Shown here piece after piece: positions 26,646 through 33,722 of a DNA stretch of 64,000 nucleotides. Position 1 is the stretch's first letter, and every line of letters begins with the position of its first letter. The DNA lies in assembly GCF_015500075.1 (NCBI RefSeq), contig NZ_CP045496.1:1426001-1490000 (forward strand), given 5' to 3'. The position numbers and the translations under genes are program-made. Origin of the DNA: Mesorhizobium sp. INR15. GTDB taxonomy: Bacteria; Pseudomonadota; Alphaproteobacteria; Rhizobiales; Rhizobiaceae. The notes under the pieces are model-generated. The model was not told the DNA's origin. It ran no database searches and worked only from the letters and a program-made list of their open reading frames with translations.

Positions 26646-27395
26646 ATGGCTGGCCATTCACAGTTCAAGAACATCATGCACCGCAAGGGCCGCCAGGACG
26701 CTGTGCGGTCGAAAATGTTTTCAAAGCTGGCGCGCGAGATCACCGTTGCCGCCAAAAGCGGCACGCCTGACGTATCGATGAACCCGCGCCTGCGCCTTGC
26801 CGTGCAGAACGCCAAGGCGGTGTCGATGCCGAAGGACAATATCCAGCGCGCCATCAACAAGGCCGCGATGGGCGATGCCGAGAATTACGAAGCGGTGCGC
26901 TACGAAGGCTATGGCCCAGGTGGTGTCGCTGTCATCGTCGAAGCGCTGACCGACAACCGCAACCGCTCGGCCTCCAATGTCCGAGCCGCCTTCACCAAGG
27001 CCGGTGGAGCGCTCGGCGAAACCGGCTCGGTATCGTTCATGTGGGATCGTGCCGGCGAGATCTACTATCCGGCATCGGCCGGCAGTGCCGACAAGATCAT
27101 GGACGCAGCGATCGAAGCCGGCGCCGACGATGTCGAATCGGACGAGGAAGGCCACACGATCTATTGCGGCTTCGAGACGTTCGGCGAAGTGTCGAAGGCA
27201 CTGGAAGGCGCGCTCGGCGAGGCGGAATCGGTCAAGGCGATCTGGAAGCCGCAGAACAACATCGCCGTCGACGAAGAGCGCGCGCAGTCTCTGATGAAGC
27301 TTGTCGCCACATTGGAAGATGACGACGACGTGCAGAGTGTCTACGCCAATTTCGAAGTCGACGACGAGACGATGGCCAAGCTCAGCGCGGCATGA
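26646..27395 (+). CDS. yebC: YebC/PmpR/TACO1-family protein
   Basis: A 249-residue protein starting MAGHSQFKNIMHRKGRQDA, the invariant YebC start, with NVRAAFTKAGGALGETGSVSFMW and a C-terminal DDDVQSVYANFEV. The family has been described as transcription factors and, more recently, as translation factors that relieve ribosome stalling at difficult sequences. In many alphaproteobacteria yebC lies beside ruvCAB; here ruvC is 21 kb away. The start at 26646 is chosen by family match. The next gene overlaps it by 4 bases. Confidence 0.94.
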   Translation: MAGHSQFKNIMHRKGRQDAVRSKMFSKLAREITVAAKSGTPDVSMNPRLRLAVQNAKAVSMPKDNIQRAINKAAMGDAENYEAVRYEGYGPGGVAVIVEALTDNRNRSASNVRAAFTKAGGALGETGSVSFMWDRAGEIYYPASAGSADKIMDAAIEAGADDVESDEEGHTIYCGFETFGEVSKALEGALGEAESVKAIWKPQNNIAVDEERAQSLMKLVATLEDDDDVQSVYANFEVDDETMAKLSAA

Positions 27396-27718
27396 GCACG
27401 GCTCAGCCTAATACGAGCGAAAAACCCGCCATCCGCATAGCCTACTGCACGCAGTGCCAGTGGCTGCTGCGCGCCGGCTGGATGGCGCAGGAGCTTCTGT
27501 CGACCTTCGGCACCGATCTCGGTGAAGTGACGCTGGTGCCCGGCACCGGCGGCATCTTCACCATTTCCTGCAACGACGTGCTGATCTGGGACCGCAAGCG
27601 CGACGGCGGTTTTCCGGAAGCGGCCAAGCTCAAGCAGCTCGTCCGCGACGTCATCGATCCGGAGCGCGATCTCGGTCATTCCGACCGCAAGGGCCACACG
27701 TCAAAAGACCCCGCCTGA
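27392..27718 (+). CDS. Rdx/SelW-type thioredoxin-fold protein
   Basis: A 108-residue protein with a CxxC redox motif (AYCTQCQW) followed by the SelT/SelW/SelH pattern GWMAQELLSTFG and GTGGIFTISCNDVLIWDRKRDGGFPEA. In selenoprotein homologues the second active-site residue is selenocysteine; here both are cysteine. The start overlaps the yebC stop (ATGA), so it is translationally coupled to it. Redox partner unknown. Confidence 0.88.
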   Translation: MSTAQPNTSEKPAIRIAYCTQCQWLLRAGWMAQELLSTFGTDLGEVTLVPGTGGIFTISCNDVLIWDRKRDGGFPEAAKLKQLVRDVIDPERDLGHSDRKGHTSKDPA

Positions 27719-27730
27719 AGGTGCATTGAT

Positions 27731-27848
27731 ATTCAGGTGAGGCCGGCCTGCAAACGATAGTTCCCTGCGCTTCCGGTGCTCACGTACTTCAGGTACGCTC
27801 CGCTCCGGTTCTCAGGAACCATCGTTTTCAACTCGGCCTGACCTGAAT
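27731..27848. repeat. Long imperfect palindrome (rhizobial intergenic repeat), full copy
   Basis: About 118 bases. The left arm begins ATTCAGGTGAGGCCGG (27731 on) and includes CAAACGATAGTTCC; the right arm ends GGCCTGACCTGAAT (to 27848) and contains GGAACCATCG. The arms are complementary over roughly 40 bases with mismatches and enclose an inner hairpin around GTACTTCAGGTAC. The left half recurs at 54235-54296. It sits just after a stop codon, as does the other copy. Confidence 0.8.
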
Positions 27849-27869
27849 CTCAAAACACCTTTTCTGCCT

Positions 27870-28349
27870 TCATTGCCATGCGAAGATGAAGCAGCCCAAC
27901 GCCACGATGCCGGTGACGGCGCGGACGTGGTTCCACATCACCCAGTCGCTGAGATAGCTGGTCCACACCGCCGATGCGTTGGCGCTCGCCGGATCGACGC
28001 CCGCCAGTGCGTCATTGAGCGGCACATTGAAGATCGCCGTGACCACGACACTGCCGAGGATGTAGAGCAGACTCCCGGCGAGCAACCAGAGCGCACCCGG
28101 CTGAGCCATGTTCATGACGGCGCCGATGCCGACCACAAGGCAGACCAGTGCGGTGCCGAACAAGGCGGTCATGAACATCGGCGTCACGGCGGTGATGTTG
28201 ATCGAATTCATGGCGGCGATGCCGCCTGCGGCCGGCATACGGGCGAGGCCCGGCATGACGAAGCTGGAAAAGGCGAAGAAGACGCCGGCGACAACGCCAG
28301 AGCCCAGCGCTGCCACGAAGGTGAGGGTGGGAAGAAGTTTCGCGATCAT
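27870..28349 (-). CDS. DUF1772-like membrane protein
   Basis: A 159-residue protein with four hydrophobic segments: LLPTLTFVAALGSGVVAGVFFAFSSF near the start, followed by a conserved-looking INITAVTPMFM, then two more helices and a final VTGIVALGCFIFAW. This matches the DUF1772 (anthrone oxygenase-like) group. The start at 28349 is one base after the stop of the upstream NmrA-type gene, so they are coupled. Function unknown. Confidence 0.82.
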   Translation of the reverse strand: MIAKLLPTLTFVAALGSGVVAGVFFAFSSFVMPGLARMPAAGGIAAMNSINITAVTPMFMTALFGTALVCLVVGIGAVMNMAQPGALWLLAGSLLYILGSVVVTAIFNVPLNDALAGVDPASANASAVWTSYLSDWVMWNHVRAVTGIVALGCFIFAWQ

Positions 28350-28350
28350 C

Positions 28351-29184
28351 TCAATGGCTCCAGGCGCCGGTTGCAGCGGCCTCGGCCGCGTAGGTTGAAA
28401 AGTCCTTTGGTGCGCGGCCAAGCACGCGCTGGACGCCGTCCGCCAGCGTCTCGTTGCGACCGTCGAGCACCTCGGTGAACAACTCGTTGAGCAGCCAGAC
28501 GAATTCCGGTGGGATATCCTGTGCCGCCATGCCAGCGGTGAAATCGTCATGGGAAATCGTGACGAAGCGGATGTCGCGGCTGCTCGCTTTGCCGATTTCA
28601 GCAACTGCATCGGCAAAGCTCAGGAGACGCGGGCCTGTCAGTTCGTAGAGCTCGCCGATATGTCCCGGCTCGGTCAGCGCCACCTCGGCGGTCTCGGCGA
28701 TGTCTTCGGCATCGACGAAAGGTTCGCCGACAGCGCCGACCGGCAATGCCACTTCACCTTCCAGCAAGGGCTCGAGCAGGAAGCTCTCGCTGAAATTCTG
28801 GGAGAACCAGGCGCAGCGCAGGATCGTCCAGTCGGCCCCCGACGCTTTCAGCATGTCTTCCGCGCGCTGTGCTTCCGGCTCGCCACGGCCCGACAGCAGC
28901 ACCAGCCGGCGCACGCCTTGCCTCACCGCAAGGCTGGCGAAGGCGCCGACCGCTTCGGCGGCGCCGGGCACGGCAAGGTCTGGAGAGTAGGTGATGTAGA
29001 CGGCGCGGACGCCGTCGAGGACAGGTGCCCAGGTCGCGGCGTTCTCCCAGTCGAAGGGCGGAGTGGCCGTGCGCGAGCCGATACGCACCGGCAGGCCGCG
29101 CGCCGTCAGCCGCTCGGCGAGGCGGCGGCCGGTTTTGCCGGTGCCGCCGAGGATCAGGATTGGTTTTGTCGTCGTGTCAGTCAT
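28351..29184 (-). CDS. NmrA-type NAD(P)-binding protein
   Basis: A 277-residue protein with an N-terminal Rossmann motif ILILGGTGKTGRRLAERL and the atypical SDR/NmrA pattern (RLVLLSGRG, DWTILRCAWFSQNFSE, FVDAEDIAETA). These proteins are NAD(P)H:quinone-type reductases or redox sensors. It is the first gene of a two-gene minus-strand unit with a DUF1772 gene, divergent from a TetR regulator. Confidence 0.87.
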   Translation of the reverse strand: MTDTTTKPILILGGTGKTGRRLAERLTARGLPVRIGSRTATPPFDWENAATWAPVLDGVRAVYITYSPDLAVPGAAEAVGAFASLAVRQGVRRLVLLSGRGEPEAQRAEDMLKASGADWTILRCAWFSQNFSESFLLEPLLEGEVALPVGAVGEPFVDAEDIAETAEVALTEPGHIGELYELTGPRLLSFADAVAEIGKASSRDIRFVTISHDDFTAGMAAQDIPPEFVWLLNELFTEVLDGRNETLADGVQRVLGRAPKDFSTYAAEAAATGAWSH

Positions 29185-29200
29185 CTCGGATTTCCTCTGT

Positions 29201-29236
29201 CAAAACGTGAGTAATATTCACATTTGCAAAACGTGA
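29201..29236. promoter_or_regulatory. Operator region between NmrA-type gene and tetR
   Basis: The ten-base sequence CAAAACGTGA occurs twice, at 29201-29210 and 29227-29236. The first overlaps a near-palindrome, GTGAGTAATATTCAC (29207-29221). Both lie in the divergent promoter region, 17-52 bases from the NmrA-type start, as expected for binding by the adjacent TetR protein. Confidence 0.55.
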
Positions 29237-29306
29237 TAAACCCTCGTATTTTACAAGTCAAGCCAATTTCGGTGATTTCGCCGAAGGGTTCTGTTGGGAG
29301 ACAGTC

Positions 29307-29942
29307 ATGGAAGGCACAGCCGCACAGCCTGAGGGGCAGATCGCGTCGCCGCGTCGGTCGCCGACCCAGCAGCGCAGCCGCGAACGGGTCGAGCGAATGC
29401 TGGCTGCGGCTTCAGCGTTGATCGCCGAGCAAGGCAGCGACGCCATGCGCATGGGCGAGGTGGCGGAACGGGCAGGCGTCTCGATCGGCTCGCTCTACCA
29501 GTTCTTTCCGGACAAGCGGGCGATCGTCTGGGCGCTGGCGGAGCGCTATTCCGCCGAAAGCCAGGCCTGCATCGCCGCCGCGCTGAAGGACGTCAGCGAT
29601 GCCGAAGGCCTGAGCCGGGCCTTTTCCGAACTGGTGGATATCTATTACGGGCTGTTCCTGGCCGAGCCGGTGATCCGCGACGTCTGGTCGGGCACGCAGG
29701 CCGACAAGGCGTTGCGCGAACTCGAACTCGCCGACAGCCGGGCCAATGCTGAATTCCTCACCGGGGCGCTGAAGCGATTGCGGCCTGCCGCCGATACGGC
29801 GAGCCTGGAAACCACGGCGCTTCTCGTCTGGCAGATGGGCGAGGCGGTGATGCGGCTGGCGATCTCAGTTAAGCGGCAGGAAGGCGACAGCCTTGTCGCG
29901 GCCTACAAGCGCATGGCGTTGCGCGAATTGCTGGCCGCTTAG
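29307..29942 (+). CDS. TetR-family transcriptional regulator
   Basis: A 211-residue regulator. The helix-turn-helix is in MGEVAERAGVSIGSLYQFFPDKRAIVWAL (about residues 48-76), preceded by ERVERMLAAASALIAEQG. The C-terminal ligand-binding part is helical and ordinary. It is divergent from the NmrA/DUF1772 pair and probably represses it. A minus-strand rpmE terminator follows. Confidence 0.92.
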   Translation: MEGTAAQPEGQIASPRRSPTQQRSRERVERMLAAASALIAEQGSDAMRMGEVAERAGVSIGSLYQFFPDKRAIVWALAERYSAESQACIAAALKDVSDAEGLSRAFSELVDIYYGLFLAEPVIRDVWSGTQADKALRELELADSRANAEFLTGALKRLRPAADTASLETTALLVWQMGEAVMRLAISVKRQEGDSLVAAYKRMALRELLAA

Positions 29943-29970
29943 GCAATTGCTGGCCGAAGGGACATGGGCA

Positions 29971-29997
29971 ACAAAAAACCCGCCTCGAGGGCGGGTT
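29971..29997 (-). terminator. Rho-independent terminator of rpmE
   Basis: Stem AACCCGCC (29977-29984)/GGCGGGTT (29990-29997); on the minus strand it is followed by TTTTTTG (29976 down to about 29970). It lies 27 bases after the rpmE stop and faces the TetR gene. Confidence 0.9.
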
Positions 29998-30023
29998 CTT
30001 CGATCTCGCGAACAGCGATAAAA

Positions 30024-30245
30024 TTAGATGCCGAAGCCTTCGAAGCGCTTCTTGAACTTCGACAGACGGCCACCGCGGTCGAGCAGGGTCTGCTGGCCGC
30101 CGGTCCAGGCCGGATGAGTGGTCGGGTCGATATCGAGGTTCATCGTATCGCCTTCCTTCCCCCAGGTCGAACGGGTCATGTATTCGGTGCCGTCGGTCAT
30201 GACGACCTTGATGCTGTGGTAGTCGGGATGGATGGCAGTCTTCAT
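30024..30245 (-). CDS. rpmE: 50S ribosomal protein L31
   Basis: A 73-residue protein starting MKTAIHPDYHSIKVVMTDGTEY with the central DIDPTTHPAWTGGQQTLLDRGGR. The CxxC zinc ligands of the zinc-containing L31 type are absent (VVMTDG at that place), so this is the C-minus form usual in rhizobia. It is followed by a strong terminator and preceded, on the divergent side, by a long leader with an inverted repeat. Confidence 0.95.
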   Translation of the reverse strand: MKTAIHPDYHSIKVVMTDGTEYMTRSTWGKEGDTMNLDIDPTTHPAWTGGQQTLLDRGGRLSKFKKRFEGFGI

Positions 30246-30317
30246 CGCTCTGTTCCTGGCTTGCGTGGCGCGGCTGACGGGCATGAGCCTGCGTCGATGC
30301 GCCCCTTTTTAAAACTC

Positions 30318-30348
30318 GAAGCCGCAGCTATTGAGGAGCCACGGCTTC
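30318..30348 (-). other. Inverted repeat in the rpmE upstream region
   Basis: GAAGCCG (30318-30324) and CGGCTTC (30342-30348) form a perfect 7-bp stem with a 17-base loop. Read on the minus strand, it precedes GAGTTTTAAAAAG, a weak attenuator-like arrangement about 70 bases before the rpmE start. Whether it lies in the rpmE leader depends on the unknown transcription start. Confidence 0.35.
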
Positions 30349-30451
30349 TAAAACGGTCGGCGAGCCTATACATCAGCCGGAATTGAATCACAAGGCCGCG
30401 GCAAGCGCATATTGATGGCGCCTACCAGAAGCGGTCAGAGGAAACACCAGG

Positions 30452-32251
30452 ATGGCGCAATCCAGCAGCGCAGACGAGCGCCGGCGCTCGCTCAAGCCGC
30501 TCAGGCGCCTGTTCCCCTATATAACCGGATATCGCACGATGGTGATCGGCGCGATCATCTCGCTGGTCATTGCCGCCGCAACGACCCTGGCGCTGCCGCT
30601 GGCCGTGCGGCGCATGATCGACCACGGCTTCTCGTCGTCCAGCACCACCTTCATCGCCGAGTATTTCGGGGCGCTTGTGGCGATGGCCGCCTTGCTCGCG
30701 GCGGCATCGGCCGGCCGCTATTATTTCGTCATCACGCTCGGCGAACGCGTGGTCGCCGACATCCGCCGCGATGTCTTCGCGCATGTCACGACGCTGTCGC
30801 CGGCCTTCTTCGACACGGCCCAGTCGGGCGAGATCGTCTCGCGGCTCGCCGCCGATACAACACAAGTCAAGTCAGCGGTCGGGGCCACTGCCTCGGTCGC
30901 GCTGCGCAATGTCATCCTTGGCTTCGGGGCATTGGCCATGATGGTCATCACCAGCCCGAAACTGTCCGGCCTCGTCATTGCCGCCATTCCCGTGATCGTG
31001 CTGCCGCTGGTCGCCTTTGGCCGTTCGGTGCGGCGCAAGTCACGGCAGGCGCAGGACACGCTTGCCGATGCCACCGCCTATGCCAGCGAGCAGATCGGCG
31101 CGGTGCGCACGCTGCAGGCCTTCACCAACGAGAAGCTTGTCACCGGGCATTTCTCCGGTGCCGTGGACGCTGCTTTCCAGGCCGCGCGCTCCTCGATCTT
31201 CGCCCGCTCATTCCTCACCTTCTTCGCCATCTTCACCATCTTCTCTTCTGTCGTGGCGGTGCTCTGGTTCGGCTCGCGAGACGTGCTTGCAGGCACGCTG
31301 TCGCCGGGCACGCTTGGCCAGTTCCTGCTCTATTCGGTGTTCGCCGCCGGTGCGCTCGGCGCGCTTTCCGAAGTCTGGGGCGAGCTTGCGCAAGCAGCGG
31401 GCGCGGCCGAGCGGCTGACCGAGATCCTGGCCGAAAAGCCGGCGATCCAGGCGCCTGCCAATCCCAAGCCGCTGCCGCTGACGGCCAAGGGCGCGATCCT
31501 CTTCGACAATGTCTCCTTCTCCTATCCGGCAAGGCCCGACCGCGCCGCGGTCCACGGCTTGAGCTTTCAGGTCATGCCCGGCGAGACGGTGGCGATCGTC
31601 GGTCCCTCGGGCGCCGGCAAGAGCACCGTATTTTCGCTGATCCTGCGCTTCTATGATCCAGAAACCGGCAAGATCGTTGTCGACGGCGTCGACGTGCGTG
31701 AGGCCGACCCGGCCGCGGTGCGCGCCCGCATCGCCATCGTGCCACAGGACGTCACCATCTTCGCCGCCAGCGCCCGCGACAATATCGGCTTCGGCCGGCC
31801 AGGCGCCAGCGAGGCCGAGATCGAGGCAGCGGCGAAGGACGCGCTTGCCGACGAATTCATCCTCAAGCTTGAAAAAGGCTATGACAGCCCGGTCGGTGAG
31901 CGCGGCGTGACGCTGTCCGGCGGCCAGCGCCAGCGCGTGGCGATCGCCCGCGCCATCCTGCGTGACGCGCCGATCCTGCTGCTCGACGAGGCCACTTCGG
32001 CACTCGATGCCGAAAGCGAGACGCTGGTACAGACGGCGCTGGAACGGCTGATGCAGGGCCGCACCACAATCGTCATCGCGCATCGGCTGGCGACAGTGTT
32101 GAAGGCCGACCGGATCCTGGTCATGGATGGCGGCCGCATCGTCGAGGAAGGCACGCACCAGAGTCTTGTCGCCAAGGGTGGCATCTACGCGCGGCTGGCC
32201 AAGCTGCAGTTCGAGACTGGCGCCAGCGCCTTCCGGGGGGCGGCGGAGTAG
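30452..32251 (+). CDS. ABC exporter, half-transporter with fused ATPase
   Basis: A 599-residue half-transporter: six membrane segments (residues about 25-310), then an ATPase with Walker A GPSGAGKST, Q-loop IVPQDVTIF, signature LSGGQRQRVAIARA, Walker B ILLLDEATSALD and switch His in IAHRLATV. It belongs to the MsbA/multidrug exporter superfamily and works as a dimer. It is divergent from rpmE, a neighbourhood I recall from other rhizobia. Substrate unknown; lipids or drugs are typical. Confidence 0.92.
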   Translation: MAQSSSADERRRSLKPLRRLFPYITGYRTMVIGAIISLVIAAATTLALPLAVRRMIDHGFSSSSTTFIAEYFGALVAMAALLAAASAGRYYFVITLGERVVADIRRDVFAHVTTLSPAFFDTAQSGEIVSRLAADTTQVKSAVGATASVALRNVILGFGALAMMVITSPKLSGLVIAAIPVIVLPLVAFGRSVRRKSRQAQDTLADATAYASEQIGAVRTLQAFTNEKLVTGHFSGAVDAAFQAARSSIFARSFLTFFAIFTIFSSVVAVLWFGSRDVLAGTLSPGTLGQFLLYSVFAAGALGALSEVWGELAQAAGAAERLTEILAEKPAIQAPANPKPLPLTAKGAILFDNVSFSYPARPDRAAVHGLSFQVMPGETVAIVGPSGAGKSTVFSLILRFYDPETGKIVVDGVDVREADPAAVRARIAIVPQDVTIFAASARDNIGFGRPGASEAEIEAAAKDALADEFILKLEKGYDSPVGERGVTLSGGQRQRVAIARAILRDAPILLLDEATSALDAESETLVQTALERLMQGRTTIVIAHRLATVLKADRILVMDGGRIVEEGTHQSLVAKGGIYARLAKLQFETGASAFRGAAE

Positions 32252-32272
32252 GCCGCCGTCCCGGGCTGGTGA

Positions 32273-32956
32273 CTACAGAAAGGTCGCTATGTCGGCCAGC
32301 GGCCGCTTTTCCAGGGCGTGCGTCGGGATTGTCGCGCCCTCCTTCGGATAGCCAACGACCATCAGGATGTAGGGCTTGTCGTGCGGATCGCGGCCACAGA
32401 TCTGGTTGAGGAAACTCATCGGATTGGGTGTGTGGGTAAGCATGACGAGGCCCGCGCGGTGCAGCGCCGTGACCAGGAAGCCGGTGGCGATGCTGACCGA
32501 TTCCGGGACATAATAGTTCTTGCGCAGGACCCCATCCGCCGACCGGCTCTTGCGCTCGCCGAAGATGCAGATCAGCCACGGCGCTTCTTCCAGGAAAGGC
32601 TTGCTCTCGTCGGTTCCAAGCGGGGCAAGGGCTGCCAGCCACTCCTCTCCGGCCCGGCCGGCGTAGAAGGCGCGTTCCTCGATCTCGGCCGCCTCGCGGA
32701 TCTTCTGCTTGATCTCGGGATTGCCGATCACCGCGAAGTGCCAGGGCTGATGGTTGGCGCCGTTCGGCGCGGTGCCTGCCGCGAGGATGCAGGTTTCGAT
32801 AATGTCGCGCGGCACCGGCCGCGTTGAAAATTCGCGCACGGTGTGACGCGTGCGCAGTTCGGCATAGAAGGCCTCGGCATTGGCGCGCATGTCCTCAACC
32901 GGCATCTCGCGATAGTCGGGCAACGGGATCGGCAAATAGTTTTGGGTCGGTTTCAT
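32273..32956 (-). CDS. Nitroreductase-family flavoprotein (iodotyrosine deiodinase-like)
   Basis: A 227-residue FMN enzyme. RTRHTVREFSTRPVP near residue 37 and AAGTAPNGANHQPWHFAVIGNPEIKQKIR are characteristic of the iodotyrosine-deiodinase-like branch of nitroreductases, and a C-terminal LVMLTHTPNPMSFL completes the fold. The start at 32956 is chosen by family match. It is downstream of a GntR gene, with two tandem palindromic sites in between, so it is probably under that regulator. The substrate, possibly a halogenated or nitro-aromatic compound, is not known. Confidence 0.88.
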   Translation of the reverse strand: MKPTQNYLPIPLPDYREMPVEDMRANAEAFYAELRTRHTVREFSTRPVPRDIIETCILAAGTAPNGANHQPWHFAVIGNPEIKQKIREAAEIEERAFYAGRAGEEWLAALAPLGTDESKPFLEEAPWLICIFGERKSRSADGVLRKNYYVPESVSIATGFLVTALHRAGLVMLTHTPNPMSFLNQICGRDPHDKPYILMVVGYPKEGATIPTHALEKRPLADIATFL

Positions 32957-32969
32957 CGGTTCTCTCAGG

Positions 32970-32995
32970 ATTGTCCAACAATATTGTCCGACAAT
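32970..32995. promoter_or_regulatory. Tandem GntR-type operators upstream of the nitroreductase gene
   Basis: Two adjacent 13-base units, ATTGTCCAACAAT (32970-32982) and ATTGTCCGACAAT (32983-32995), differ at one base, and each is a palindrome with arms ATTGT/ACAAT. This is the pattern of FCD-type GntR binding sites (TTGT-N-ACAA). They lie 14 bases before the nitroreductase start and 37 bases after the GntR gene. Confidence 0.75.
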
Positions 32996-33031
32996 CAATT
33001 GGAATGCAAGCCTCGATCCATCCGGTTGTCG

Positions 33032-33706
33032 TCAGGCCGAAGCGAAATGATCGTCGGGCAGTTGCTGGATCAGCCGGCGGGATGTGTCGACATGCTCGCG
33101 CATTGCTGCCTGCGCCGCCTGCGCATCTCCGGCGATGATCGCCTCGACGACGAGCCGGTGCTGGGCGTTGCTCTGAAAAACCTGCTGCCGGTTGATCAAA
33201 AGACGGAACTGCAGCCAGTAGATCGAGTTGGAAAGCCGCCCGAGCGTTTCGTCCAGGAGTGCGTTGTCGGCGGTCTCCGCGAACATGGCGTGGAAACGGC
33301 GGTTGAGATCGGAGAAGCCGCTCATGTCATTGGCTTCGACGGCGCGGTCCATTTCATTCTGCAAGGCGAGCAGCCGTTGCGGATCCGCATGGAATTTGGG
33401 AGCGCCGAGGCCTACTGCCAGAGCCTCCAAAGCGCCGCGAACCTCGAAAAGATTGTCGACTTCCTTGCGCGACAGCTGGCGCACGACCACGCCACGGTGT
33501 GGTTCGAACGTCAGCAGGCCGTCGGCGGCAAGACGCTGAAAGGCTTCGCGAACGGATGAGCGGGAGACGCTGAAGCGGCGCACGAACTCCGCTTCGGTCA
33601 GCCGTTGCCCCGGCGCCAGATGCCCGCCGCGCACGGCGGCGGCAATCGCGGCTGCGACCTGCTGGACGGTTGAGGCGCTGTGCTGATCAGCCAATGGTTC
33701 CCTCAT
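33032..33706 (-). CDS. GntR-family regulator (FadR/FCD type)
   Basis: A 224-residue regulator with an N-terminal winged helix (GQRLTEAEFVRRFSVSRSSVREAFQRLAADGLL) and a helical FCD effector domain carrying the usual metal-site residues (DLNRRFHAMFAETADN and a later QHRLVVEAI). It lies immediately downstream of the M32 peptidase gene and upstream of the nitroreductase gene, all on the minus strand. The tandem TTGT/ACAA sites after it are its likely targets. Confidence 0.9.
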   Translation of the reverse strand: MREPLADQHSASTVQQVAAAIAAAVRGGHLAPGQRLTEAEFVRRFSVSRSSVREAFQRLAADGLLTFEPHRGVVVRQLSRKEVDNLFEVRGALEALAVGLGAPKFHADPQRLLALQNEMDRAVEANDMSGFSDLNRRFHAMFAETADNALLDETLGRLSNSIYWLQFRLLINRQQVFQSNAQHRLVVEAIIAGDAQAAQAAMREHVDTSRRLIQQLPDDHFASA

Positions 33707-33722
33707 GCGCCTGGGGCTCTCC

